Assembly (NCBI RefSeq): GCF_958304185.1
Contig: NZ_OY284433.1
Location: 1,302,001-1,366,000 of the forward strand
From: an uncultured Erythrobacter sp.
GTDB lineage: Bacteria > Pseudomonadota > Alphaproteobacteria > Sphingomonadales > Sphingomonadaceae
Length of the DNA stretch: 64,000 nt
Reading direction: 5' to 3'
How positions within the stretch are numbered: the stretch's first letter is position 1; each line of letters starts with the position of its first letter. Under the pieces are notes generated by a model. It worked only from the letters and a program-made list of their open reading frames with translations. It was not told the DNA's origin and made no database searches. The position numbers and the translations under genes are program-made. This document shows positions 16,177-24,917 of the stretch, piece after piece.

Positions 16177-18365
16177 GCGTGCATCTCAAACAGGACAAGC
16201 CCGACAACCGCAATGTGCTCGACACCATGGTGCAGGGGGTGATCGGCGCCGACCTGCCCCGGCCCGAGGGCCTCATGAAAGTGACCGGCACCGCGAGCTA
16301 TGCGGCCGAATACGACGCCGAAGGACTGCTGGAAGGCGTGCTTGTCACGGTCCCGATCGTGCGCGGCGAGATTACCATGATCGACGAAGCATCTGTGCTG
16401 GGCATGCCAGGCGTCGTGGCGGTGCTTTCTGATGAGCGCATGACCGGCCGCCCGGCTCAAGGCATGGCGGGCGAGGCTCCTTTCCAGCCCGCGCGGCAAG
16501 TCTGCTACTGGGGCCAGCCAGTCGCGCTGGTGGTGGCGACAACCTTCGAACAGGCGCGCGACGCTGCCAAGCACCTCAAGCTCCAATGGCGCGCCGAGGA
16601 TGCCCCACTCGATCCAAAGACTGCCGAGACCGAAGAGAACGAGAGCACCCGGGTCGGCGATCTCGCCCACGCGATGGCGGAGGCGGCGCATAGCGTCGAT
16701 GTCGTCATCACCACCGAAGGCCATGCCTCGGCAGCGATGGAACCGCACGCGGCGCTTGCGCAGTGGGACGGCAAGGCTCTGACCGTTCACGCCTCCCTAC
16801 AAATGCTCAAGTTCAATCGCGCGGAATTGGCCGACTCCTTGAACCTCGACGATTCTCAAGTTCGGCTGCTCTCGCCCTATGTTGGCGGCGGCTTCGGATC
16901 CAAGCTCGGGGTCAGCCAGGAGGTCGTAGCAGCTTCCCTCGCCGCGATACAATTGGGACGCCCGGTCCGGGTGGTGATGAGCCGCCAGCAGGTATTCCAG
17001 ACGATCATGCGCCGCTCCGAGACGCACCAGCGCATCCGGCTTGCGGCCGATGCCGAGGGCAAGCTCACCGGCTTTGGACACGAGGCACGAGTCTCAAACC
17101 TGCCCGGAGAGGACTTCGCCGAGCCGGTGCTGCAATCAAGCCAGTTCCTTTACGCTGGCGACAATCGCCTGCTGAAACTTGACCTTGCACGCATTCACCG
17201 CATGACCGCAGGATCGGTCCGAGCTCCGGGCGAGGCTGTTGGCGTACAGACCGTCGAACAGGCGATGGACATGCTTGCAGAGAAAATCGGGATCGACCCG
17301 GTCGAACTGCGGCTGCGCAACATTCCCGAAAAGCATCCGGCCAAGGACAAGCCGTTCAGTTCACGCAAGCTTGCAGAGAGCCTCCGCAAGGGCGCCAAAG
17401 CATTCGGATGGGAGCCCCGCCCTCGCACGCCCCGCCACACCCGAGAGGGCGAGTGGTGGATCGGGACCGGCATGGCAAGCGCTGCGCGGGTGCATTCCGT
17501 CATCGAGGCCAAGGCCCGCGTTATCCTGCGGCCCGACTGCACCGCTGTTGTCGAGACCGACATGACGGACATCGGCACCGGCAGCTATGCGATCCTTGGC
17601 CAGGTTGCAGGCGAGATGCTGGGACTGATGCCCGATGACATCGACGTGCGGCTCGGCGATACCGATCTCCCACCCGGATCGGGCTCGGGCGGAAGCTTCG
17701 GCGCGGCCTCCTGCGGTTCGGCGGTGTTTCTCGCATGCGATGGCCTTCGCAAGGAACTCGCCAAGCGGCTTGATATCGCCCCGGAAGACCTGACGCTCAA
17801 GGACGGCGTGGCGCGCTGGGATGGAGGCGAAAAGGCCTTGACTGAAATCCTCGGCGGCGAGGCGATCGATTGCGTCGGACACTTCGAACCAGGCGCCTCG
17901 ACCGAGGACGTAACGGTTTCCAGCTACGGGGCTTTCTTCGCTGAAGTTGCGGTCAACCGGTGGACGGGGGAGACGCGCGTGCGGCGCATGACGGGGGCGT
18001 TCGGTATCGGCCGGGTGCTCAACGCGCGGACGGCCCGCTCCCAATGTCTCGGCGGGATGACGTGGTGCATCGGCAACGCGCTGACCGAGAGCTTACACTT
18101 CGACCCTGTGGACGGCCACCTCGCTAATTGCGATTTGGCCGAATACCACGTGCCGGTACACCGCGATGTGCCAGATCTGGAAGTCCTCCTCATCGAAGAG
18201 CGTGACGCGGCCGCGAGCCCCATTCAGGCCAAGGGGGTCGGCGAACTGGGCCTATGCGGCGGGGCAGGCGCGATTGCCAATGCGATCTACGATGCCTGCG
18301 GTGCGCGGGTGCTCAGCTATCCCATGACCCCCGACAAGGTGATGGCCGCCATGCCGCAGATTTGA
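16173..18365 (+). CDS. paoC: Aldehyde oxidoreductase molybdenum-binding subunit (PaoC/YagR-like)
   Basis: The 730-residue catalytic subunit holding the molybdopterin cofactor. Family signatures include SPYVGGGFGSKLG, 'RAPGEAVGVQTVEQAMD', the GSGSGGSFGAASCG cofactor loop and, near the C-terminus, the catalytic glutamate (Glu691) in K-G-V-G-E-L-G. Size and end sequence match E. coli PaoC closely in layout. PaoC precedent suggests the cytosine dinucleotide form of the cofactor, but this is not decided by sequence I can see. No XdhC/PaoD-type maturation gene is next to it; Ku follows after 150 bases. Substrate remains unproven. Confidence 0.92.
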   Translation: MSVHLKQDKPDNRNVLDTMVQGVIGADLPRPEGLMKVTGTASYAAEYDAEGLLEGVLVTVPIVRGEITMIDEASVLGMPGVVAVLSDERMTGRPAQGMAGEAPFQPARQVCYWGQPVALVVATTFEQARDAAKHLKLQWRAEDAPLDPKTAETEENESTRVGDLAHAMAEAAHSVDVVITTEGHASAAMEPHAALAQWDGKALTVHASLQMLKFNRAELADSLNLDDSQVRLLSPYVGGGFGSKLGVSQEVVAASLAAIQLGRPVRVVMSRQQVFQTIMRRSETHQRIRLAADAEGKLTGFGHEARVSNLPGEDFAEPVLQSSQFLYAGDNRLLKLDLARIHRMTAGSVRAPGEAVGVQTVEQAMDMLAEKIGIDPVELRLRNIPEKHPAKDKPFSSRKLAESLRKGAKAFGWEPRPRTPRHTREGEWWIGTGMASAARVHSVIEAKARVILRPDCTAVVETDMTDIGTGSYAILGQVAGEMLGLMPDDIDVRLGDTDLPPGSGSGGSFGAASCGSAVFLACDGLRKELAKRLDIAPEDLTLKDGVARWDGGEKALTEILGGEAIDCVGHFEPGASTEDVTVSSYGAFFAEVAVNRWTGETRVRRMTGAFGIGRVLNARTARSQCLGGMTWCIGNALTESLHFDPVDGHLANCDLAEYHVPVHRDVPDLEVLLIEERDAAASPIQAKGVGELGLCGGAGAIANAIYDACGARVLSYPMTPDKVMAAMPQI

Positions 18366-18515
18366 GCACCGAACATCATCATAAACCCTCGATGGATGCT
18401 GCGCCAATCGCCGCTGATCCGACATATGCCTATGTTAGTGCGAAAGGAGCTGCAGCGCGGCAGATCATGCGCGTGGCATTCGCGCCGCGCAAAAAGCTCC
18501 TGAAAGGAGTGGGAC

Positions 18516-19406
18516 TTGGCAGCACGCCCCTATTGGTCAGGCCAGATCCGTCTGGCGCTCGTCTCGATCCCGGTCGAGATCTTTGCCGCGACAAAGCCCG
18601 GCGCGCAGCTCCACTTCAACCAGATTCACAAGCCGAGCGGCAAGCGCATCGCCTACGAGAAGGTCGTGCCCGGCGTCGGCCCAGTAAACCGTGATGACAT
18701 CATCAAGGGCTACCAGATCGCCAAGGGCGAGTATGTCCTCCTTGAAGAACGCGAAATCGAAGCGGTGAAGCTGGAGAGCAAGCGCACGCTCGAATTGGTA
18801 CAATTTGTCGACGCTGATGAGATCGACCCGCTCTATTTTGAAAAGCCCTACTACGTCGCGCCCAAAGACCAGCTCGCCGAGGAGGCCTTTGTGGTGCTGC
18901 GCGAAGCGCTCAGGAAGGCAAAGAAGGTCGCGCTAGGACAGCTGTCCGTGCGCGGAAGCGAGAAGCTTGTAGCGATCAAGCCCTGCGGCAAAGGGTTGCT
19001 GATGGAGACGCTACGCTATGCCGACGAGGTACGCGCCGGGCGCGCCTTCTTCAGCGAGATCGACGACATGTCGCCAGACGACGAGCTGCTCGATCTTGCG
19101 ACCACGCTCATCGACAAGCGTACGGCGCCCTTCGATGCGGGCGAGTTCGAAAACCGCTATGTCGATGCGCTGCGAGCGCTGATCGACCGCAAGGCGAAAT
19201 CGAAAACCGGCAAGGCAATCATCGAGGAAACCCTGGAGCCTTCAGGGCGCGGCAGCAATGTTGTCGACCTGATGGCGGCGCTCAAGAAGTCGGTGGGAAC
19301 GACTGGTGTCGCTCCAGCGAAGAAGCCAACCTCCAAAAAGGCGGCCCCGGCAAAGAAAGCTGCGCCTGCCAAGAAAGGCGCAGCCCCCAAGCGCAAGCGC
19401 GCCTGA
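18516..19406 (+). CDS. ku: Ku protein for non-homologous end joining
   Basis: Bacterial Ku homodimer that binds DNA double-strand ends and recruits LigD. The protein starts AARPYWSGQIRLALVSIPVE, the standard Ku opening, and continues with R-I-A-Y-E-K-V, 'GYQIAKGEYVLLEE', 'KPYYVAP', and 'LMETLRYADEVR'. The core ends about residue 260 and is followed by a lysine/alanine/proline-rich tail with repeated A-P-A-K-K units, which in other Ku proteins helps DNA binding and ligase stimulation. The start is TTG at 18516, with AGGAG 8 bases upstream. LigD begins 7 bases after its stop, forming the usual two-gene repair operon. Confidence 0.95.
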   Translation: MAARPYWSGQIRLALVSIPVEIFAATKPGAQLHFNQIHKPSGKRIAYEKVVPGVGPVNRDDIIKGYQIAKGEYVLLEEREIEAVKLESKRTLELVQFVDADEIDPLYFEKPYYVAPKDQLAEEAFVVLREALRKAKKVALGQLSVRGSEKLVAIKPCGKGLLMETLRYADEVRAGRAFFSEIDDMSPDDELLDLATTLIDKRTAPFDAGEFENRYVDALRALIDRKAKSKTGKAIIEETLEPSGRGSNVVDLMAALKKSVGTTGVAPAKKPTSKKAAPAKKAAPAKKGAAPKRKRA

Positions 19407-19413
19407 TAAAGCC

Positions 19414-21909
19414 ATGGCGAAGCGTGCCGATCCGCTAGCGGACTACAACGCCAAACGCGATTTTGCGCGTACCACCGAGCCTGCGGGCAAACGTGGTTCA
19501 GCGCCGAGCGGCAACAGCTTCATGGTTCAGAAGCACGATGCGACCCGGCTCCATTGGGACTTCCGCCTGGAAGTGGACGGTGTGCTCAAAAGCTGGGCGG
19601 TCACCAAAGGACCGAGCCTCGACCCTTCGGTCAAACGCCTCGCAGTGCGCACCGAAGACCATCCCCTGAGTTATGCCACCTTCGAGGGCACTATCCCCAA
19701 GGGCGAATATGGCGGTGGCACGGTGATGCTGTGGGACCGCGGCACATGGGCGCCGATCGTGGGCAAGAGCGCCAAGGATCTGGACGAAGGTCACCTCCAC
19801 TTCATGCTCGAGGGGGAGCGGATGAAGGGCGAATGGATGTTGATCCGCCTCAAGAAGAAGCCGGGCGAGAAGCGCGAGAACTGGCTGCTGCGCAAAGTCA
19901 CTGACAAATTCGCACGGGAAGGCGAGGTGCTGGTCGAACAGGTGTTGACCAGCGTCGCGACGGGCCGCTCGATGGCGGAAATCGCCGCTGGAGCGACGGC
20001 GGATGAGAAATCTCCCCCCGTTCCCAAAGCCAAGGCGACACCCAAGGCGAAAACCAAACGTGGCGGCAAGCTCCCAGTCTTCCGTCCGCCGCAACTGGCC
20101 ACGCTCGTCGATGCCGTACCGACCGGGAATGGCTGGATGCACGAGATCAAGTTCGACGGATACCGCGCGTTGTTGGCGGTGAAGGGCGACGTTGTCCGGA
20201 TCCATACCAGAACCGGGAAGGACTGGACCGAGAAGTTCGCACCGCTCGTCGCTGCGGTCGCCGCGATGGATTTACCCCCGGCGCTGATAGACGGCGAGAT
20301 CGTCGCGCATGACGAAAACGGAAATCCCCATTTCTCCTCTCTCCAGAACATCCTCAAGCGCGGCCACGGCTCTCAGGGAGCGGGCGATGCTCTCGCTTTC
20401 TATGCTTTCGACCTGCTCGAGGAAAACGGCGAAGATCTTACTGGGATGCCCAATATCGAGCGTAAAGAGCGGCTCGCTGCGTTGCTGGAAGATGCTCAGC
20501 CGCCGATCCATGTCGCTGACCACGTCATCGGCGCGGGCGAGCAGCTGTTTGAGGCAATGTGCGGAGCGGGGCAGGAAGGGATTATCTCCAAAGCGATTGA
20601 CGCGCCTTACGCCCACAGACGCAGCCGCAACTGGGTCAAGGTTAAATGCAACCTGCGGCAGGAATTTGTGATTGTCGGCTTCAAGGCATCATCGGCACGC
20701 GGTCGGCCCTTCGCGTCGCTGCTGCTCGCCCAGCATGAGGGTAAGGCGCTCGTCTACAAAGGCAATGTGGGCACTGGGTTTGACGCCGAAGCGATGACCG
20801 ACCTAGCCGGAAAAATGGCTCCGCTTACTCGCAAGACGCCGACGGTCGAGGTGGAGCGCACCGCAGCGCGCAGCGTGACGTGGCTGACCCCTAAGCTGGT
20901 CGCGGAGATCGCCTTTGCCGAGTTCACGGCCGAGAAGCGCGTGCGCCATGCGAGTTTCATCGGATTGCGCGCTGACAAGCCTGCGCGCGAGGTGAAACCC
21001 GAGAAAACAGCGCCCACCCCAACCTCCGCGCCAGCCTATCCTGCTGAAAGCGACGTCGCGATCTCTAATCGCGAGCGGGTAATCTTCCCTGACGGCGGTC
21101 AGACCAAGGGCGACCTTGCAGATTACTATGCTGCCATAGCCCCGCTGATGCTGCCCTTCCTTGGCAATCGCCCCATCAGCTTGGTTCGCTGCCCGCAGGG
21201 ACGCGCGAAGAAATGCTTTTTCCAGAAGCATGACTCCGGGGCGTTTGGAGATGCCGTGCATCACGTGCCGATCCGCGAAAAGGACGGCGCGGCCGAGGAC
21301 TACCTCTACGTCACAGACGCGCGCGGTATTCTACAATGCGTGCAAATGGGAACAATCGAATTCCATGGATGGGCCTCGCCAGCCGACGCGGTCGAAGCGC
21401 CAGATCGTATGATCTTCGACCTCGACCCTGACCAGGGTCTCGAATTCAGCGATGTGAAACAGGCCGCCCGCGACATCAGCAAGCACCTTACTGACATCGG
21501 ACTGGTGAACTTCCCGCTACTCTCGGGCGGCAAGGGCGTGCACGTGGTCGTGCCGCTGACGCGTGGGCATAGCTGGGAGGAGCATACGGATTTCTCCCGT
21601 CGCTTCGCCGGAGCGCTTAGCCAAGCCGAACCCGAACGCTTCATCGCGACGATGAGCAAGGCGAAGCGCAAGGGCAAGATCTTCATTGACTGGCTACGCA
21701 ACCAGCGCGGCGCGACCGCTGTAGTTCCTTATTCCGCCCGCTCGCGAGCCGGTGCGCCGGTGGCGGTGCCGGTCACTTGGGACGAACTCGCCGGGTTCGA
21801 GAATGCTCACCCCTTTGCGATTGGTGACGCCGGAATGCTTCTCACTCGAGCGCAGTCAAGCGCGCTGAAGGGCTGGGGATTTGCCGAGCAGTCGCTCCCG
21901 GCGTTGTGA
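19414..21909 (+). CDS. ligD: Multifunctional ATP-dependent DNA ligase LigD
   Basis: An 831-residue three-domain end-joining enzyme. Residues ~30-175 are the 3'-phosphoesterase domain (MVQKHDATRLHWDFRLE, then GEYGGGTV). Residues ~210-510 are the ATP-dependent ligase, with Lys246 in H-E-I-K-F-D-G as the adenylated residue and IDGEIVA and WVKVK downstream. Residues ~545-825 are the primase-polymerase domain with 'FDLDPDQGLEFSDV' holding the metal-binding aspartates and SGGKGVHV. The order phosphoesterase-ligase-polymerase is that of Pseudomonas and rhizobial LigD. A start ATG at 19414 gives the normal N-terminus; the frame is open upstream within ku. It works with the adjacent Ku. Confidence 0.95.
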   Translation: MAKRADPLADYNAKRDFARTTEPAGKRGSAPSGNSFMVQKHDATRLHWDFRLEVDGVLKSWAVTKGPSLDPSVKRLAVRTEDHPLSYATFEGTIPKGEYGGGTVMLWDRGTWAPIVGKSAKDLDEGHLHFMLEGERMKGEWMLIRLKKKPGEKRENWLLRKVTDKFAREGEVLVEQVLTSVATGRSMAEIAAGATADEKSPPVPKAKATPKAKTKRGGKLPVFRPPQLATLVDAVPTGNGWMHEIKFDGYRALLAVKGDVVRIHTRTGKDWTEKFAPLVAAVAAMDLPPALIDGEIVAHDENGNPHFSSLQNILKRGHGSQGAGDALAFYAFDLLEENGEDLTGMPNIERKERLAALLEDAQPPIHVADHVIGAGEQLFEAMCGAGQEGIISKAIDAPYAHRRSRNWVKVKCNLRQEFVIVGFKASSARGRPFASLLLAQHEGKALVYKGNVGTGFDAEAMTDLAGKMAPLTRKTPTVEVERTAARSVTWLTPKLVAEIAFAEFTAEKRVRHASFIGLRADKPAREVKPEKTAPTPTSAPAYPAESDVAISNRERVIFPDGGQTKGDLADYYAAIAPLMLPFLGNRPISLVRCPQGRAKKCFFQKHDSGAFGDAVHHVPIREKDGAAEDYLYVTDARGILQCVQMGTIEFHGWASPADAVEAPDRMIFDLDPDQGLEFSDVKQAARDISKHLTDIGLVNFPLLSGGKGVHVVVPLTRGHSWEEHTDFSRRFAGALSQAEPERFIATMSKAKRKGKIFIDWLRNQRGATAVVPYSARSRAGAPVAVPVTWDELAGFENAHPFAIGDAGMLLTRAQSSALKGWGFAEQSLPAL

Positions 21910-21922
21910 GGCGTTCAGGCCA

Positions 21923-22393
21923 ATGATCGCATTCAGCCTGTTTAAATTCGCTCATATCTTGGGGATCGTGCTGCTGCTGGGGAACATCACAGTCACCGCA
22001 GTTTGGAAGGTGTTTGCCGACCGAACCAGCGATGCAGGGATCATCGCCTTCGGTCAGCGGATGGTGACCGGGACCGATTTCGGGCTCACGCTTCCGGGCA
22101 TCGTTCTGACCATAATCGGTGGCTATGGGGCGATGTATGAGGCCCGCTACGATTTTCCCGGGCCCGCCTGGCTGATGTATAGTCAATTATGTTTCGTCGC
22201 CGCCGGAGTGGTATGGATGGGGGTGCTGATCCCCATTCAGGTGCGGCAGGCGCGCATGGCACGGCAATTTGCCAGCGTTGGGCAAGTACCCGTCGAATAC
22301 CGCGCATTGGCACGTCGATGGCTCGCTTGGGGCCTGGTCGCAACCGTGCCCTTGATTGCAGCCTTGTATTTCATGATCGACAAACCTGGTTGA
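21923..22393 (+). CDS. DUF2269-like integral membrane protein
   Basis: A 156-residue protein with four hydrophobic segments (about residues 4-27, 48-70, 84-104 and 128-150). The first helix includes 'FKFAHILGIVLLLGNITVT', with a conserved His seen in DUF2269 and similar haem-associated small membrane families. No catalytic motif is visible and function is unknown. It begins 13 bases after ligD in the same direction, so it may be co-transcribed, though it is not a usual ligD partner. The start ATG at 21923 is immediately upstream of the first helix. Confidence 0.65.
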   Translation: MIAFSLFKFAHILGIVLLLGNITVTAVWKVFADRTSDAGIIAFGQRMVTGTDFGLTLPGIVLTIIGGYGAMYEARYDFPGPAWLMYSQLCFVAAGVVWMGVLIPIQVRQARMARQFASVGQVPVEYRALARRWLAWGLVATVPLIAALYFMIDKPG

Positions 22394-22450
22394 CCGTGTC
22401 GTCACGCTAAATGCATCTGCCAAGCGAGACCAGCGGATCGCCCAAGGTTT

Positions 22451-22575
22451 GACTGCTTTGGGGTCGATTTGCAGAAGGTCTGCTTTCGGCCGAACGGAGG
22501 CGATGGCTGTCTGACGGCATCTGCGCTCGCGGCTGATAGCAGCGAACGACTGCAACTGGGAGGACTTCGGAATGG
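22451..22575 (+). repeat. Dispersed intergenic repeat, copy A
   Basis: About 125 bases containing GGGGTCGATT, GCAGAAGGTCTGCTTTCGG and GAGGCGAT, which align along most of their length, with gaps, to a second copy at 23914-24034. The shared core GGGTCGATT recurs at 25038 and 25634. It fills the gap between the DUF2269 gene and the PadR operon. It carries a short dyad CAGAA..TCTG but no gene. Function is unknown. Confidence 0.7.
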
Positions 22576-22656
22576 CGCGTTTCCATTCCCGCCCCTCAGG
22601 ACGAAGTTTTTTCAGACGGAACTGGGTCACTAAAAATTGCTGCTTGCGTCCTAAAC

Positions 22657-22670
22657 TCTACATATGTAGA
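22657..22670. promoter_or_regulatory. Palindromic operator in front of padR
   Basis: TCTACATATGTAGA is a perfect 14-bp palindrome ending 8 bases before the PadR start codon. PadR-type regulators bind ACAT/ATGT-type dyads in their own promoters, so autoregulation is a reasonable inference. The site would cover the promoter or ribosome site of the three-gene operon. Confidence 0.65.
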
Positions 22671-22678
22671 TCAATGCA

Positions 22679-22987
22679 ATGCCGAGACGCTCTAACATTT
22701 CGAAACAAACGCGAACCGCCTTGCTGGCGCTGTTCGAGCGGCCTCAGGATTGGTGTTACGGATATGAGTTGATGGAACGGACGGGGATCGCCTCGGGGAC
22801 CCTTTACCCCATGCTGATCCGGCTGTGTGATCAGGGTAACCTCGAAGCCCGGTGGGTTCCTTCGCCGCACGAGGGCAGGCCGCCGCGCCATGCCTATCGC
22901 CTGACCCCATCAGGCTTGGCACTCGCCCGTACCATTCAGGCAGACGCAGTGCGTCAGGACAACCTTGGGAAGGGATTTGCACTATGA
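22679..22987 (+). CDS. PadR-family transcriptional regulator
   Basis: A 102-residue winged-helix regulator. The PadR recognition pattern is clear: 'TALLALFERPQDWCYGYEL', then GIASGTLYPMLIRLCDQG and 'EGRPPRHAYRLTPSG' as the wing. It lacks the long C-terminal dimer helix of large PadR proteins, as in the short subfamily-2 type. It overlaps the next gene by four bases (ATGA), and the two following genes encode small membrane proteins, an arrangement common for PadR repressors of membrane or stress proteins. The start ATG at 22679 follows the palindrome at 22657-22670, which suggests self-repression. Confidence 0.88.
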   Translation: MPRRSNISKQTRTALLALFERPQDWCYGYELMERTGIASGTLYPMLIRLCDQGNLEARWVPSPHEGRPPRHAYRLTPSGLALARTIQADAVRQDNLGKGFAL

Positions 22988-23550
22988 CCCCGAGACGGAA
23001 TCCAATGGTGCAACGATTAATTGCACTCGCCTTCAAGATCGCGCCGCCAGAGCGGAGATCCTGGTTCGACGCCATGGTCGCTGAACTTGATCATGTCCCA
23101 GAGGCCGAGCAGATGCATTTCGTCGCCGGCTGTCTCCTCACTGCCTGCAGAGAACGTTTGGGCTCGCCGCAATTCCTACAGGCCGCCGCACGCAACCTGT
23201 TGATTAGCGGCGCGTTGCTCTGGGCCGCCCTGAATATCCGCTTCGCTGGGCGCATGTCGGTTTCTGATGTCGTCGTGCTGGAAGTTTATGGATATTGCAT
23301 GGCACTGCTGTTTCTCATCGGCGCGCTCGCTACGGCAAGGTTCGGATACCGTGCAACAATCGGCCTTGCTGCGCCATTGGTCACCGTTCTGACATTGACG
23401 GCCGAATTTGTCCGACTTGGCAACACGCCGACGCCAACGTCGAACATCTACCTAGCGCTGATCGTGGAGAACCTTGTGGTTCTTGTGTTCGCATTGGTGG
23501 TCGCAGGTACCTTGTCACGATTTGCCAACGTGCCGCAGAGGCTGCGCTAA
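22984..23550 (+). CDS. Small integral membrane protein of PadR operon
   Basis: A 188-residue protein with a soluble N-terminal ~60 residues (PPERRSWFDAMVAELDHVPE...MHFVAGCLLTACRERL) followed by four hydrophobic segments between residues ~70 and 180. The W-F-x-A-M-x-A-E-L-x-H pattern is often seen in uncharacterised proteins beside PadR regulators in alphaproteobacteria. It resembles an anti-sigma-like or PspC-like helper in layout, but no domain is certain. The ATG at 22984 overlaps the padR stop, and the stop overlaps the next start by one base, so the three genes form one translation unit. Confidence 0.7.
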   Translation: MTPRRNPMVQRLIALAFKIAPPERRSWFDAMVAELDHVPEAEQMHFVAGCLLTACRERLGSPQFLQAAARNLLISGALLWAALNIRFAGRMSVSDVVVLEVYGYCMALLFLIGALATARFGYRATIGLAAPLVTVLTLTAEFVRLGNTPTPTSNIYLALIVENLVVLVFALVVAGTLSRFANVPQRLR

Positions 23551-23900
23551 TGCGCTCGCAAACCTTGGCAACGGTGTTGGCGATTGTCGGCGGGCTACTT
23601 GGGTCGGTCCATGTTGCACTTACGCCGCTGGCCTATGGCGATTGGACGCTTGAAGCACTCTGGTTCGCCGGTTCCGGTTTGGGAATCGTAGTGGCAGCCG
23701 CTGCCAATTTTGTCGGATTCCAGTCGAGCGATGTGGGGAGTCAATGGATTTTGACCGCGATAAACCTCGCTATGGGTTGCTTCTTCGCCACTGCCTGGAT
23801 GGTCCTGCCGGGGCCCCAGGTTATCGTCGGCGGGCTAGTGTTCCTCGGCTTGGCCATATGCTCATTGGCTGCCCCACGGACGAAAGCCATGACGAGCTAG
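23550..23900 (+). CDS. Small four-helix membrane protein
   Basis: A 116-residue protein made almost entirely of hydrophobic segments (about residues 5-25, 36-58, 67-88 and 90-108). It starts MRSQTLATVLAIVGGLLG. No catalytic residues are evident and I do not recognise a family. The ATG overlaps the stop of the preceding gene by one base (TAATG), indicating translational coupling as third gene of the PadR operon. A role with the preceding membrane protein in the envelope is inferred only from this arrangement. Confidence 0.65.
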   Translation: MRSQTLATVLAIVGGLLGSVHVALTPLAYGDWTLEALWFAGSGLGIVVAAAANFVGFQSSDVGSQWILTAINLAMGCFFATAWMVLPGPQVIVGGLVFLGLAICSLAAPRTKAMTS

Positions 23901-23913
23901 AGATCGAATATCG

Positions 23914-24034
23914 ATGACCGCTTCAGGCTCGATTGCAGAAAGTCCGCTTTCGGCGCAGGTGAGGCGATAGCTGCCCGTCCGCTTTCAGGGTCGCGGTTGG
24001 TCGCGGCGAAAAACTGTATCTGGGTGGGAAGGCG
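23914..24034 (+). repeat. Dispersed intergenic repeat, copy B
   Basis: Aligns with copy A (22451-22575) through GCTCGATTGCAGAAAGTC, CTTTCGGC, AGGCGAT, the CGCGG..GGCGAA segment and CTGGG near the end, with scattered mismatches. It follows the PadR operon directly. The rest of the gap to 24135 shows nothing I can call. Confidence 0.65.
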
Positions 24035-24135
24035 AATGTCCGCTATTTGGTCAGCCTTTCAAACATATCTTTGTGCGCGTTAGCCCATTCGATCAATCTG
24101 CATGATTTCGTCAAGCATCGCCTGATGGCGAAAGC

Positions 24136-24639
24136 TCAATCCTCGTTGAGCAGTTCGGCCGCATAGGCGGGCGTCATCCAAACGCTGGCGATATTGGCGA
24201 TCTGGCTCATAAAGCCGAGGATGAAGAAGCCCATCGCATGCCATTCTGCGGGCCGTTCGGGGTGCCACATGCCCTGATCGGCGAAATTCCCGAGCAGCAT
24301 AACCCAACCAGCAATCAAGACGCATGGCACAAAGGCGCCAATGGCAGTGGCCTTCCAAAAGATTGCCTGTTCGCGCTCGTCGAGCCGAGCATTGCCACGC
24401 TTGCGCTGTTCGGCAATCACTGTGTAGGTGCCCGCGGCGATCATCGCGGCGAACACCATGCCTGAACCGAAGTCGCCTCGAGCGCACAACACCAAACCTG
24501 CGATGCCCGCGGCCATGAACACCAGATTGGCAAGGATCGACAGTCGCGTCGCGACCCCGTTCTCGGCATTGATGCCGATCCCTGCAACCGCCAACCGGTC
24601 GATCCGCCCCAAGTCCTTGTTGACTTCATAAGCCATCAT
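24136..24639 (-). CDS. Membrane protein paired with XRE regulator
   Basis: A 167-residue protein with four predicted helices (about residues 33-50, 58-78, 95-115 and 127-150) and a cytoplasmic loop R-L-D-E-R-E between helices 2 and 3. This D-E-R-E loop is common in small membrane proteins encoded next to stand-alone XRE regulators (DUF2178-like in arrangement). Its start overlaps the stop of the XRE gene by four bases, so it is the second gene of a two-gene unit. Function unknown; sensing of membrane state and control by the XRE protein is plausible but unproven. Confidence 0.72.
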   Translation of the reverse strand: MMAYEVNKDLGRIDRLAVAGIGINAENGVATRLSILANLVFMAAGIAGLVLCARGDFGSGMVFAAMIAAGTYTVIAEQRKRGNARLDEREQAIFWKATAIGAFVPCVLIAGWVMLLGNFADQGMWHPERPAEWHAMGFFILGFMSQIANIASVWMTPAYAAELLNED

Positions 24640-24881
24640 TCTCGTCCCTTCTGCAAAGCTTGCGAAAGCGAGGGGAACGGTTCGAACGAGAACAGCAGTT
24701 CGACCGAAACGCCGAACAGCTCGGCAATCGATAGCGCCAGTTCGAGGCTAGGCTTGTAATCGCCGCGCTCAAGGAAGCCGATGGTTTGGGGGTTAACCCC
24801 AACCGCCTCAGCCAGCTCGCGCCGACTCATCCCGGCATCGGCCCGAAACATAGCGATTCGATTATGAATTGCCCTCGACAT
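24636..24881 (-). CDS. XRE-family helix-turn-helix regulator
   Basis: An ~81-residue DNA-binding protein. The helix-turn-helix is standard: MSRRELAEAVGVNPQTIGFLERGDYKPSLELALSIA-type, with Q-T-I in the recognition helix, followed by LFGVSVELLF. It resembles the YozG/Cro-like stand-alone regulators. The start is uncertain: ATG 24881 has AGGA immediately before it, too close for a normal site, while the in-frame ATG 24896 would lie 6 bases from the palindrome at 24902-24917. Leaderless or weak translation is possible. It probably represses its own promoter and the overlapping membrane gene. Confidence 0.88.
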   Translation of the reverse strand: MSRAIHNRIAMFRADAGMSRRELAEAVGVNPQTIGFLERGDYKPSLELALSIAELFGVSVELLFSFEPFPSLSQALQKGRE

Positions 24882-24901
24882 TCCTTCATGATGCATGATT
24901 T

Positions 24902-24917
24902 GTTGCGTTAACGCAAC
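24902..24917. promoter_or_regulatory. Palindromic operator upstream of XRE gene
   Basis: GTTGCGTTAACGCAAC is a perfect 16-bp palindrome just upstream of the XRE coding region on the minus strand. CATTAT, a possible -10 box, lies just upstream of it (minus strand), so a dimeric XRE repressor bound here would block the start of transcription. The binding partner is inferred from position. Confidence 0.65.
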
